NCBI GenBank assembly: GCA_021157645.1
Contig: JAGGWC010000105.1
Span: forward strand, 1 to 35,814
Origin: Candidatus Cloacimonadota bacterium
GTDB taxonomy: Bacteria; Cloacimonadota; Cloacimonadia; Cloacimonadales; TCS61
Direction: 5' to 3'
DNA length: 35,814 nucleotides
The notes under the pieces are model-generated. The model was not told where the DNA came from. It was given only the letters and a program-made list of their open reading frames with translations, and did not search any database. The translations under genes and the position numbers were made by a program. This document shows, piece after piece, positions 1-6,608 of the stretch (its first letter is position 1; every line of letters starts with the position of its first letter).

Positions 1-1
1 A

Positions 2-1246
2 TTAAGTGTAGAATATTATCCTAATAAAATTGTAAATAGGAAAAAACAAGAAGAAAAAATTCAAAATTCTGTTATTACTCCACTAATGAAAAATAGTTAT
101 GTTTCACATTTATATATTTACGGACCAAGTGGTTCTGGTAAGACATTTGTTACAAGAAAGATATTTGAGAAACATTATGAAGAAATTAAGAAACGTCAGC
201 CAACTTATGAATATGTTTATGTTTGTGGATTATTTGCTAATAGTGAACATTCTTTTTATATCTCAGTATTAAAACAATTAAGTAAGTATTTTCCTATTGA
301 AATTAATGGAAGAAAATATAATAAAATAAATCAAACAGGTTGGTCAAATCAGCAATTTAGAGAAGTATTATATGAACTTGTTGAAAATAATAATCTTAAA
401 TTAGTAATAGTGTTTGATGAAATAGATAAATTAATTCTTAGAGAAAAAGATGATATGTTTTTAAATAGTATGTTTAGAGTTAATTCTGAAAGATTAAGAG
501 CTGGAAAGATTCATTTTATAGCAATTTCAAATTCTTTAGAAGTTGAGAAATATTTTGGGACTTCTCTTAATTCGATAATGGGAGGATGTAAACTTCACTT
601 TCCAGGATATTCTGTACAAGATATATTTGATATACTTCACTTATTTGCTAAAGAATCTCTCAAAGAAGGTACCTATTCTGACGAAATACTATCTAAAATA
701 GCAGAATATAGTGGTTCATTCTCTCAAGATGTAAGACGAGCAATAGGTATACTTAAGATTTCAGCAGAAAATGCAGTAGATAAGATAACTGAAGAAGATG
801 TAAATAAAGGAATAGAAGAATATGATAAAGAAACTATAAAAACAGAACTTCTTTCTATGAATTATCATCAGCAAAAAATAATATATAGCATTGCTTATTT
901 ATCTATACAAATTCATGAACAACAAAAAGAAAAACAATATAAAATTATTCCATCTCCTGAATCTGAAGTTACTGTAAATAATGTATATAATATTTATTCT
1001 CGTATTTGTAATAGTACAAGTGTGTCCCCAAAATCTAAAAGTACAGTTAGGAGAATATTAGAAGATTTTAAACAAAAAGGATTCATAAATATGCAATTAA
1101 AATATTTTGGAAGACGAGGAGTATCTACAGTTATTTCTTTGAATAGTTCAGAAGAGTTGATTGTAGAAATATTAGATAGTGATGAGAACAAATGGGGAGA
1201 GATATTAAAGAAACAAGAAGAGATAGAAGAAAATGAGCGTATTTGA
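2..1246 (+). CDS. Orc1/Cdc6-family AAA+ replication initiator, 5' end outside the window
   Basis: AAA+ ATPase of the archaeal Orc1/Cdc6 family, which binds origin DNA and loads the MCM helicase. The frame is open from base 2. The residues before the first internal Met (86) already match the family: EYYP..IV.R..QEE.I is the usual N-terminal segment before the P-loop. The true start therefore lies upstream and at least 414 residues are visible. Walker A GPSGSGKT is at bases 122-145, Walker B LVIVFDEID at about 401-427, a sensor-1-like ISNS near 525-540, and a sensor-2-like GSFSQDVRRA at about 712-741. The last 130 residues look like the C-terminal winged helix. The next gene starts 14 bases downstream. 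Family assignment is firm; action at an origin on this element is inferred. Confidence 0.93.
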   Translation, partial: LSVEYYPNKIVNRKKQEEKIQNSVITPLMKNSYVSHLYIYGPSGSGKTFVTRKIFEKHYEEIKKRQPTYEYVYVCGLFANSEHSFYISVLKQLSKYFPIEINGRKYNKINQTGWSNQQFREVLYELVENNNLKLVIVFDEIDKLILREKDDMFLNSMFRVNSERLRAGKIHFIAISNSLEVEKYFGTSLNSIMGGCKLHFPGYSVQDIFDILHLFAKESLKEGTYSDEILSKIAEYSGSFSQDVRRAIGILKISAENAVDKITEEDVNKGIEEYDKETIKTELLSMNYHQQKIIYSIAYLSIQIHEQQKEKQYKIIPSPESEVTVNNVYNIYSRICNSTSVSPKSKSTVRRILEDFKQKGFINMQLKYFGRRGVSTVISLNSSEELIVEILDSDENKWGEILKKQEEIEENERI

Positions 1247-1260
1247 GGTGAATAATAAGA

Positions 1261-1626
1261 ATGTATGATGAGTTAATAAATAATAGAAATCAATTAGCAG
1301 AAATAAGAAGGTACATAGATGTGTATATGAAAAAAATAGGAACACTTCAAGTACGTTGCCCAAAATGTGGAACAGTACAAGCTACAACTACGCCTAGAGA
1401 AAAAGTATGTATATCTTGTCATAAAACATTTAGTATCTTTCCTACAAGACAGTCAGCCAGAATCGCAGATACAGACGCAATGAAAGCAAGAAGACCTTTA
1501 ATTATAAATTTAGCAGTATGGGTTAGGAGAGAAAGACAAAAATTAATTGTTAAGAGAAAAATAGAAAATAGAATAAAATTTGTTCAAGAAAAGAACAAAG
1601 AATATGCTAGAAAATATGGAGAGTAA
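1261..1626 (+). CDS. Zinc-ribbon protein with basic helical tail, 121 aa
   Basis: Unknown small protein. Residues about 33-56 hold two CxxC knuckles (CPKCG, then CISC about 18 residues later), the pattern of a rubredoxin-like or transcription-factor zinc ribbon. A long Lys/Arg/Glu-rich stretch follows, probably helical. GAGGTG lies 11-16 bases before the ATG, across the stop of the initiator gene, so the two are probably co-transcribed and translationally linked. Nucleic-acid binding is likely from charge and zinc ribbon, but no specific role can be assigned. It is one of five small Cys-knuckle proteins in the first 11 kb. Confidence 0.8.
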   Translation: MYDELINNRNQLAEIRRYIDVYMKKIGTLQVRCPKCGTVQATTTPREKVCISCHKTFSIFPTRQSARIADTDAMKARRPLIINLAVWVRRERQKLIVKRKIENRIKFVQEKNKEYARKYGE

Positions 1627-1640
1627 TTAAAATATAAAAG

Positions 1641-1799
1641 ATGAGAGAAATACTGAAGTTCAAAAAAGAGCTAATTGAAGCAATGATTAAAAGAGAAGTA
1701 ATCCCTTTTAAGAAAAGAGTTGACAGATTAATGGCTTCAGCTAATAATCTAACAGAAGAAAAACGGAAGGAAATATTAGATGAAATTAAAGATGAATAA
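1641..1799 (+). CDS. Small charged helical protein, 52 aa
   Basis: A short ORF between the zinc-ribbon gene and the next small gene, translated as MREILKFKKELIEAMIKR... and ending EEIL/KDE-type acidic-basic sequence. It is rich in Lys and Glu with heptad-like Leu/Ile spacing, so probably a single helix or helical pair. Its last 8 bases overlap the ATG at 1792, a coupling style seen throughout the window. There is no recognisable family. Coding is supported by tight packing and open frame only. Confidence 0.5.
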   Translation: MREILKFKKELIEAMIKREVIPFKKRVDRLMASANNLTEEKRKEILDEIKDE

Positions 1800-1923
1800 G
1801 TTAAAAGAAAAGATACACTATCTTGAAATTATTAAGTTAAGATTTGGAGGCACAACTAAGAGCTTAACAAAGCTTATAGAAGCATACAAAAAGAAAGAGA
1901 ATGAAAAAAGAAAATCAAACTAA
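1792..1923 (+). CDS. Small basic protein, 43 aa
   Basis: ORF starting MNKLKEKIHYLEIIKLRFGG and ending in a Lys/Glu/Arg-rich tail. It overlaps the end of the preceding 52-aa ORF by 8 bases. It runs 23 bases into the start of the IS110-like gene at 1901 in another frame. The centre (LRFGGTTKSLTKLIEAY) could form a helix-turn-helix, but it is too short to assign. Function unknown. Confidence 0.45.
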   Translation: MNKLKEKIHYLEIIKLRFGGTTKSLTKLIEAYKKKENEKRKSN

Positions 1924-2779
1924 TGTCTTCTCAAGTATAGGAAGAATAGTAGCTGGAAGCTATTATGATATGCAAGAGATTAGAATATCTACATTAAATA
2001 GGATTAGAGATGTAATAAGAAAGAAAGCAGAAAACATTGGATTTAAAGAAGTTGAGAAAAAAAAGAAAAAGAAAACAAATATAGAAAAATATACTGACAA
2101 ACAATTAATAGAAATTCTTCCTAAGTTAGATTATACTAAAGAAGAAATAAATTACATTAAAAGATGTTTTGACTTGGCTGATGAAAGTACCAAACTAGAA
2201 AACAAATATAAAAGAGCTATGCTTGAATTTGTAAACAATGAACTAATATACACAGAGTTTTTAAAAAAGATTAAAGGTATTGGACCAGTATTATCTGCCA
2301 ATTTAATTAAAGAATTTGGCTATTGTGAAAATTATGACAATGTAGCTAAGTTATGGGCACATACAGGAAATCATGTAGTTGAAGGAATAGCTCCAAAAAA
2401 GAGAAAAGGAAAAGATATAACTTTTAGTCCAAGACTAAGAACACTTACTTGGAAATTAAGTGATTGTTTAATGAAAAGTAATCATGGAATTTATAGAGAT
2501 ATTTATGATAATGAAAAAGAGAAACAGCTTACAATAAAATATAAGCAAGGAGAGTTATTAAAGAAGTATGGAAAACCATACAAGAAAGAAGATGTAACTT
2601 TAAAGAAATTACACGCACATAATAGAGCCTTAAGAAAAATGAGAAAATTGTTCTTAGCTCATTACTGGGCTTGTGCAAGGGAATTAAAAGGTCTAGATAC
2701 AAGAGAACCATATGTAAAAGAAAAGCTAGGTCATAAAAATATAATCACATGGAAACAAGCAATTGTAAAGGAAAAATGA
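1901..2779 (+). CDS. IS110/IS116-type helix-hairpin-helix protein lacking the transposase catalytic half, 292 aa
   Basis: Residues about 118-190 resemble the C-terminal Transposase_20 domain of IS110/IS116/IS902 transposases: helix-hairpin-helix KIKGIGPVLSANLIKEFG (123-140), then LWAHTGNHV and a basic segment ending in ...SPRLRTLTWKLSD, which parallels the family's G-R-x-x-K-x-G-N-x-x-L-R stretch. IS110 transposases carry an N-terminal RuvC-like DEDD domain. Here the first 115 residues are Lys-rich and helical and show no such motif, so this is not a complete IS110 transposase. The C-terminal 100 residues are basic. The stop overlaps an ATG at 2776. No terminal inverted repeats are visible, and IS110 elements usually lack them. 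DNA binding is likely; recombinase activity is doubtful. Confidence 0.7.
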   Translation: MKKENQTNVFSSIGRIVAGSYYDMQEIRISTLNRIRDVIRKKAENIGFKEVEKKKKKKTNIEKYTDKQLIEILPKLDYTKEEINYIKRCFDLADESTKLENKYKRAMLEFVNNELIYTEFLKKIKGIGPVLSANLIKEFGYCENYDNVAKLWAHTGNHVVEGIAPKKRKGKDITFSPRLRTLTWKLSDCLMKSNHGIYRDIYDNEKEKQLTIKYKQGELLKKYGKPYKKEDVTLKKLHAHNRALRKMRKLFLAHYWACARELKGLDTREPYVKEKLGHKNIITWKQAIVKEK

Positions 2780-2949
2780 ACTATTATATATATGAAATCC
2801 ATCTAATTGGTGTGAACCGTCTCGAGGTTGAAACCCAAAAAAAGTATGTGAGCCAAAATTGTGATGAAAACCTCTACGTAATTGCGAACCATAGATTTTA
2901 TGAAGTTCATCAAATATTTGTGAACCACCATATATTTGAAATCCATTAA
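2776..2949 (+). CDS. Possible 57-aa hexapeptide-repeat peptide over the 18-bp repeat array
   Basis: This ORF begins with an ATGA overlap on the stop of the IS110-like gene, a junction type used by several certain genes here. Its product is made of six-residue units alternating E-[IVT]-[HQ] and V-[NS]-[RQH] (for example YEIHLI, GVNRLE, YEVHQI, FVNHHI). The DNA repeat continues one unit past the stop codon. The opposite strand is also open across the whole array (2726-3001) with G-[FS]-[HQ] units. Repeats with a period divisible by three stay open by chance, so coding is uncertain on either strand. Confidence 0.28.
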   Translation: MNYYIYEIHLIGVNRLEVETQKKYVSQNCDENLYVIANHRFYEVHQIFVNHHIFEIH

Positions 2950-2962
2950 CAAGATGTGAGTC
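2783..2962 (+). repeat. Ten-unit 18-bp degenerate array alternating as five 36-bp dimers
   Basis: Ten consecutive 18-bp units end exactly at 2800, 2818, 2836, 2854, 2872, 2890, 2908, 2926, 2944 and 2962. Odd units end in a TGAAATCC-like core and even units in a TGTGAACC-like core, in strict alternation. Read on the minus strand, columns 1, 7 and 8 of the unit (G, C, A) are invariant, and column 5 alternates T/C in all ten units. The other positions vary, so this is not a recent duplication. It follows the IS110-like gene and lies about 1.5 kb after the Orc1/Cdc6 gene. It could be an iteron-like protein-binding array or a diverged repeat-protein gene. Confidence 0.85.
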
Positions 2963-2975
2963 AAAGAATTTAAAA

Positions 2976-3290
2976 ATGAAAAAAAGAACAAGATGTGACA
3001 TATGTGGAAAGAGATTAAGAAAGATATACTTTATAGAAGACTTAGGAGTATGCTCTACTTGCTATAGACGATATGGACACAACATAGGAGAAATTCCACC
3101 ATATAAACAAGGAAAGCATTTTTCCAGCAAGATATTTAGAGACTTTTGGACATATTCTCATGAAAAGTTACTCAATAAAGTGTTTACACATACAGATAGA
3201 ATAAGAAATAAAATAGAAGCAAGATATTACTATAATAAACGTAAAGAGAAAAAGAGCAATACTGATAATGAGAGAAAGTCGTTAAGCTAA
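2976..3290 (+). CDS. Small zinc-finger protein, 104 aa
   Basis: The N-terminus carries CDICGKRL (CxxC) and, about 17 residues on, CSTCYRRYG (CxxC), forming a four-Cys zinc site in the first 32 residues. The remaining 70 residues are strongly basic and Tyr/Lys/Arg-rich with no other motif. The ATG at 2976 follows the repeat array by 14 bases with no clear Shine-Dalgarno site. The 3' end runs into the structured segment at 3278-3366. Nucleic-acid binding is likely; the specific role is unknown. Confidence 0.75.
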   Translation: MKKRTRCDICGKRLRKIYFIEDLGVCSTCYRRYGHNIGEIPPYKQGKHFSSKIFRDFWTYSHEKLLNKVFTHTDRIRNKIEARYYYNKRKEKKSNTDNERKSLS

Positions 3291-3294
3291 TTAG

Positions 3295-3366
3295 TTTGGT
3301 GTAGCGTCCCTTGGGAACGTAAGCTAAACTTGCAGAAATGCGCTGTTTAACGACCTCTAAACCAAA
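3295..3366 (+). ncRNA. Candidate structured RNA, three-way junction with CUUG and GAAA loops
   Basis: The sequence after the zinc-finger stop folds by eye into three helices. P1 is TTTGGT (3295-3300) with ACCAAA (3361-3366), extended by TAG (3302-3304) with CTA (3357-3359). P2 is CGT-CC (3305-3309) with GG-ACG (3314-3319), one bulged A and a CUUG tetraloop. P3 is TAAAC (3325-3329) with GTTTA (3345-3349), then TGCA/TGCG closed by a GAAA tetraloop (3335-3338). An alternative 8-bp stem, GTCGTTAA (3278-3285) with TTAACGAC (3347-3354), excludes P3. It matches no RNA family I know. It could be a 3'-UTR structure, regulatory switch or recombination site. Confidence 0.42.
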
Positions 3367-3370
3367 ATGA

Positions 3371-3402
3371 AAAAATATATAAATCAGTAATGCTTATATA
3401 AG
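3371..3402 (+). promoter_or_regulatory. Archaeal TATA-box promoter for the 3439 gene
   Basis: Two TATA-like elements precede the 57-aa zinc protein: AAATATATAAAT around 3373-3382 and CTTATATAAG at 3393-3402. Archaeal transcription starts about 25 bases after the TATA box, which from the second element places the start near 3424-3428, 11-15 bases before the ATG at 3439. The 149-base gap between 3290 and 3439 is one of the few real intergenic spaces, so a new transcript probably begins here. Confidence 0.55.
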
Positions 3403-3438
3403 ACCCATAAAAAGTTAAAATAACATATTACATTCAAA

Positions 3439-3612
3439 ATGCAAGAAAGAACATATGCGGTAAAATGCCCACATTGTGGAACTAAAAGAATTGTACGTGA
3501 AGCAAATACTTCTAAGTTGATTAAATGTTATCATTGTAATCTAGAAGCACCTTTTAAGTATTGGATAATTTTAGGAACATATTTAGAAGGTATTCCAGAA
3601 GAAGTAGATTAA
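3439..3612 (+). CDS. Zinc-ribbon microprotein, 57 aa
   Basis: Starts MQERTYAVKCPHCGTKRIV and carries a second knuckle CYHCN about 20 residues later, giving a compact four-Cys zinc ribbon in residues 10-33, followed by a short hydrophobic tail (FKYWIILGTYLEG) and an acidic end. It has a convincing TATA promoter just upstream. The next gene's AGGTGA site begins within 10 bases of its stop. The fold suggests nucleic-acid or protein binding; function unknown. Confidence 0.65.
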   Translation: MQERTYAVKCPHCGTKRIVREANTSKLIKCYHCNLEAPFKYWIILGTYLEGIPEEVD

Positions 3613-3629
3613 AGTTAAAGGTGAAAAAA

Positions 3630-3968
3630 ATGAATATTGAAGAAGAAAAAGAAAGATTAAATAAATTATATAACAAAACAGAAACAATACCACCAGAAAA
3701 ACCAAGAGTTCAACAACAACCATTTCCACAACAGCAATATTACCCACCGCAACCAACATATCCAGTACAACAGCCAATATATCCTCCACAATATCCTAGA
3801 GAACTAGATTATGGGAGAAGTTCAAATTTAAGAGATATTCTTAAACTTGCAGACAGAATTGAAGAAAACAAAAGAATTAATCAAAAGTGGTTTAAGATTA
3901 TAGCAGCATTAGTATTCTTAGTTATTTTATTGATATTAATAAGTACTAACATGCTTCCTTTAGGATAG
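3630..3968 (+). CDS. Pro/Gln-rich tail-anchored membrane protein, 112 aa
   Basis: The ATG at 3630 is chosen because AAGGTGA lies 8-13 bases upstream. The same frame stays open further 5', but only within the preceding gene. Residues 1-20 are acidic and helical, about 25-55 are Pro/Gln/Tyr-rich (QQQPFPQQQYYPPQPTYP), and about 85-108 form one strongly hydrophobic helix ending near the C-terminus. It therefore looks like a tail-anchored protein with a disordered cytoplasmic arm. The next gene begins 8 bases later behind GAGGTAAAAATGG. A scaffold or adaptor role at a membrane is possible but unproven. Confidence 0.7.
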   Translation: MNIEEEKERLNKLYNKTETIPPEKPRVQQQPFPQQQYYPPQPTYPVQQPIYPPQYPRELDYGRSSNLRDILKLADRIEENKRINQKWFKIIAALVFLVILLILISTNMLPLG

Positions 3969-3976
3969 AGGTAAAA

Positions 3977-4276
3977 ATGGATAATAAAGATAAGTTAGAA
4001 AAAATAAAAAAAGAAATAAAAGAATTAGATACAGACACCATTTTAGTTAAACCAACTACATTTGATGAAGTTAAAATAGGTGATAAAGTATTTGGAACAT
4101 ATGATGCCTATTTTGGAGAAACTGTATTTATAGGTTTTGTTTTAAATAAAAGAAGACAATTAATTACAAGAAGACAACTGTTCATTCTTTCACCTATAGA
4201 TAATATAGACACAGGTATGACATATTTTGTAGCATACAAAGATAATATCATTAAATTATATAAATTATGCAAATAA
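3977..4276 (+). CDS. Small unknown protein with SH3-like beta core, 99 aa
   Basis: The start is fixed by GAGGT five bases before the ATG. Residues 1-20 are a charged helix. Residues about 30-99 are beta-rich (FDEVKIGDKVFGTYDAYFG, then VFIGFVLNKRRQLITRRQLFIL), the look of a small barrel such as an SH3-like fold. Its last 10 bases overlap the start of the next ORF. No family recognised. Confidence 0.65.
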   Translation: MDNKDKLEKIKKEIKELDTDTILVKPTTFDEVKIGDKVFGTYDAYFGETVFIGFVLNKRRQLITRRQLFILSPIDNIDTGMTYFVAYKDNIIKLYKLCK

Positions 4277-4587
4277 ATTTTGATAAATGGAAAGGTAAGA
4301 CTGCAAAGATAGATACCTGGCACATATTCCAACGAACTACTAAATTAAGACCAAAGCCAACATGGTTTTGTAAATTACATACAGAAGTACTAGAAATAGT
4401 TGATGGAAATGAAATTACAGCATCTCGTTTATTTCAATTACGAACACCCAACTCATGGTCTATAACTTCCAACTTACAAAAAGTACTTAACCATTATAAA
4501 GTTAAAACAATAAAAGAACTTATTGGAAAAGAAGTGATAATAACTGTTAAAGAAAACCCTAAGTGGTTGGAGTGGAAAGTGAAATGA
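4267..4587 (+). CDS. Small unknown soluble protein, 106 aa
   Basis: Overlaps its upstream neighbour by 10 bases and its downstream neighbour by 4, so it sits in a coupled string. The sequence is Lys/Trp-rich with mixed alpha/beta character: WKGKTAKIDTWHIF, a central FCKLHTEVLEIVDGNEI strand pair, and a C-terminal KELIGKEVIITVKENPKWLEW that resembles an OB- or SH3-type strand. Nucleic-acid binding is conceivable but not shown. Confidence 0.65.
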   Translation: MQINFDKWKGKTAKIDTWHIFQRTTKLRPKPTWFCKLHTEVLEIVDGNEITASRLFQLRTPNSWSITSNLQKVLNHYKVKTIKELIGKEVIITVKENPKWLEWKVK

Positions 4588-5474
4588 GCAAGAAGTGGAT
4601 AATATTAATAGTAGCAGTATTAATAATTGGTGTAATTTATTATAAGCCAGAAATAGTAGATGCACCTATTGGAAATTCCATTGATTCTCTTACGAACAAA
4701 TTATTTAAATTCTTAGACTACAGAAATGATATTCCTGAAAATACAACTCCACACAATTATACTTACATACCTAAAAAAACCACAGAACCAATAAGTATTG
4801 CTTGTTGGAATTTACAGGCATTTGGGAAAACTAAAGCATCAAATGATAATTTATTATATTATTATGCAAACAAATTAGACGATTATGATATTTTTGTAGT
4901 TCAAGAAATAAGAGATTCTTCAGGAGAAGCTATTGAAAAGTTAGCTTCAAAATTACCAACTTATAATTATATTATAACAAAGAGGGCAGGAAGTACAAGT
5001 GTTAAAGAGCAAGAAGCATTATTTTATAATTCAAGGGTAAATCTCACTCAGTATACAGACTGGACAGACATTAAAGCTAGTGAATTTGAAAGACCTCCAT
5101 TAGAAGCAAGGTTCAAAGCAGATAACTGGACATTTACAATTTATTCTCTTCATATAGACCCAGACAATGCTGAAAGAGAAATGATTTATCTTGAAAGAAT
5201 GGCTTCGAATAATATTGGAGACACAATTGTAATTGGAGATTTAAATGCAGATTATCCTTACTATCCTGAAAAAAAGAACTTTTTAGATTGGAATTGGGTT
5301 ATAAATGATTCTGTAGATACTACAGTTTCAGATATTGATGCTACATATGATAGAATAATTATAGATAAAGAAGCTGAAAATAATTTAATCTCTGGAGGGG
5401 TTATGACAGATGTTATAAGTAGCCAGAGCGACCATTATTTAATTTATGCTACATTCAACTCAAAAGTACCATAA
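4584..5474 (+). CDS. Membrane-anchored extracytoplasmic DNase I-like (EEP superfamily) nuclease, 296 aa
   Basis: Endonuclease/exonuclease/phosphatase (DNase I-like) hydrolase, which uses divalent metal to cleave phosphodiester or phosphomonoester bonds. The ATG at 4584 overlaps the previous stop (ATGA) and begins a signal-anchor, residues 5-20 (WIILIVAVLIIGVIYY). The catalytic set is visible in order: N76 in ACWNLQAF, E108 in FVVQEIRD, H190 in SLHIDP, D219 and N221 in VIGDLNADY, and D283-H284 in SQSDHY. All core residues are present, so it should be active. The anchor and six N-x-S/T sequons place the domain outside the cell. The substrate could be DNA, nucleotide or lipid phosphate; DNase is my preferred guess. 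Confidence 0.88.
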   Translation: MSKKWIILIVAVLIIGVIYYKPEIVDAPIGNSIDSLTNKLFKFLDYRNDIPENTTPHNYTYIPKKTTEPISIACWNLQAFGKTKASNDNLLYYYANKLDDYDIFVVQEIRDSSGEAIEKLASKLPTYNYIITKRAGSTSVKEQEALFYNSRVNLTQYTDWTDIKASEFERPPLEARFKADNWTFTIYSLHIDPDNAEREMIYLERMASNNIGDTIVIGDLNADYPYYPEKKNFLDWNWVINDSVDTTVSDIDATYDRIIIDKEAENNLISGGVMTDVISSQSDHYLIYATFNSKVP

Positions 5475-5490
5475 TGAATATATATTCAAA

Positions 5491-5577
5491 ATGAAAAATA
5501 TAAGTAAATTAGTTTGGGGAATAATAACATTAGAAATAATTGTAGGCATATTGCTTATATTCCTCATTTCAAAATGA
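5491..5577 (+). CDS. Single-TM micropeptide, 28 aa
   Basis: A very short ORF, MKNISKLVWGIITLEIIVGI plus ILLIFLISK, almost entirely one transmembrane helix with Lys at both ends. Its stop overlaps the next start by 4 bases (ATGA). It follows the nuclease gene by 16 bases. Tiny membrane peptides are common in compact archaeal viruses and plasmids. Coding rests on the overlap pattern and composition. Confidence 0.45.
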   Translation: MKNISKLVWGIITLEIIVGILLIFLISK

Positions 5578-5699
5578 ATGAAGAAGAAATAAAATATTTA
5601 AAAGAACACCCAAAAGAATATTGGAAAGAATGTTTAAAATTAAGAAAAATAGGTAGAGAAAAAGCAAAAGAAATTACTGAAGAAGGAAAAAATGAATAA
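5574..5699 (+). CDS. Small charged helical protein, 41 aa
   Basis: Starts at the ATG in the ATGA overlap with the 28-aa membrane peptide. The frame is also open upstream, but that extension would lie inside the neighbour and has no ribosome site. The product (MNEEEIKYLKEHPKEYWKEC...) is a Lys/Glu-rich helix with one Cys and no family. Its end overlaps the next ORF by 8 bases. Confidence 0.5.
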   Translation: MNEEEIKYLKEHPKEYWKECLKLRKIGREKAKEITEEGKNE

Positions 5700-5841
5700 A
5701 ACATTAAATACAAAAGATGAAGAAAGTATGTATAATGCTTTTGTTAAAATAGGTCAAATTGAAATTGAAATTCATAGGCATAAAAAGAGAATAGAAGAAT
5801 TAGAAAAAAGAAAATCAGATTTAATTAAAATTTACAAGTAA
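5692..5841 (+). CDS. Small coiled-coil protein, 49 aa
   Basis: Overlaps the previous ORF by 8 bases and ends 1 base before the next start. The second half, IGQIEIEIHRHKKRIEEL followed by EKRKSDLI, has clear heptad spacing of Ile/Leu, so a short dimeric coiled coil is likely. No family assignment; coding is supported by tight packing. Confidence 0.5.
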   Translation: MNKTLNTKDEESMYNAFVKIGQIEIEIHRHKKRIEELEKRKSDLIKIYK

Positions 5842-5842
5842 A

Positions 5843-6289
5843 ATGAGATTAATACATCAAGCAGCGAAGGTAGTCCTAGCAGTACAAGCTAAGACAGTAA
5901 TTAATCCTAAGACTCAAAGAGAGCTATTTAAATGGACTGGAAAGAAACTCCCACCATTATCTTATTTTAGATTTAGACCATATATTATCCCAGCATTCCA
6001 GAGCAATAAACCAATTAATATTTCATTAATAGAAGATTATAGAGATTTAAGAAAAGAGTTTGGATTGATAATAGTTTCAAAACCAGTTAGGAATAAATGG
6101 TTTAAGAATCAAAAAGTTAGATATATCTTAACATCAAAAAAATTACCAAGAGGATATGTATGTACATCAATACCTAGAGATGTAAAAGTACAATATGATA
6201 AAGCAAATAATAGAATAAGATTAGTAGGTCGAAATGTATCTCCAAGTGCTATAGGTCCTTGGGTATATTTAGACGAGGAGGAAATATAA
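5843..6289 (+). CDS. Unknown basic protein, 148 aa
   Basis: A soluble, strongly basic protein of mixed alpha/beta character with aromatic-rich patches (LPPLSYFRFRPYIIPAF, NKWFKNQKVRYIL) and a C-terminal KVQYDKANNRIRLVGRNVS strand pair. There are no Cys clusters, TM segments or nucleotide motifs. It lies between small helical proteins and a helix-turn-helix protein, in the run leading to the packaging-type ATPase. DNA or RNA binding is plausible from charge only. Confidence 0.7.
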   Translation: MRLIHQAAKVVLAVQAKTVINPKTQRELFKWTGKKLPPLSYFRFRPYIIPAFQSNKPINISLIEDYRDLRKEFGLIIVSKPVRNKWFKNQKVRYILTSKKLPRGYVCTSIPRDVKVQYDKANNRIRLVGRNVSPSAIGPWVYLDEEEI

Positions 6290-6290
6290 A

Positions 6291-6608
6291 ATGAAAGCAA
6301 TATTATACATTGAAAATGAAGATGAATTAAAGAAAGTTGTAAAGTTTTTAGAAGAAGATAAAGTATTTGTAAAAGAACCTAAAGATAATCCTAAAACTAA
6401 ACCTAAAGATAAACTTAAAAAATCTAATGCTGGAAGGAAGAGCGTGGGTGAAATAGTTAAAGAATGGTTTGAAGTAAATAAGCCAATAGAATTTCAAATT
6501 CCAGCAGTAGCAGATATGCTAGGATTAAGTTCTCCTACTATTGCTAAATACTTCCCTAGAAAAGAATACAGGTATATTGAATCTAGAAGGACATGGGTTA
6601 GAAGATGA
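6291..6608 (+). CDS. Helix-turn-helix DNA-binding protein, 105 aa
   Basis: GGAGGAA ends 6 bases before the ATG. Residues 1-30 are alpha/beta, about 30-50 are a Lys/Pro/Asp linker, and about 55-100 form a compact DNA-binding domain whose recognition part reads IPAVADMLGLSSPTIAKYFPR, the layout of a TetR-like or resolvase-like helix-turn-helix. The C-terminus is Arg-rich. It overlaps the ATPase gene by 4 bases, so the two are made together. It could guide the ATPase to DNA like a small terminase, or regulate transcription. Confidence 0.7.
   Translation: MKAILYIENEDELKKVVKFLEEDKVFVKEPKDNPKTKPKDKLKKSNAGRKSVGEIVKEWFEVNKPIEFQIPAVADMLGLSSPTIAKYFPRKEYRYIESRRTWVRR

Noticed and set aside
2726..3001. 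Minus-strand 91-aa gene over the 18-bp array
   Set aside because: It has no ribosome site, and every certain gene is on the + strand. It overlaps both neighbours. The open frame can be a by-product of a repeat with a period divisible by three. It is kept only as an alternative in the array finding.
3278..3355. tRNA gene
   Set aside because: The 78-base span closed by GTCGTTA/TAACGAC, with a GCTA...GG...TAGC arm, looks tRNA-like. There is no TTC-R-A T-loop, and no anticodon stem forms at the right place, so it is listed only as a structured element.
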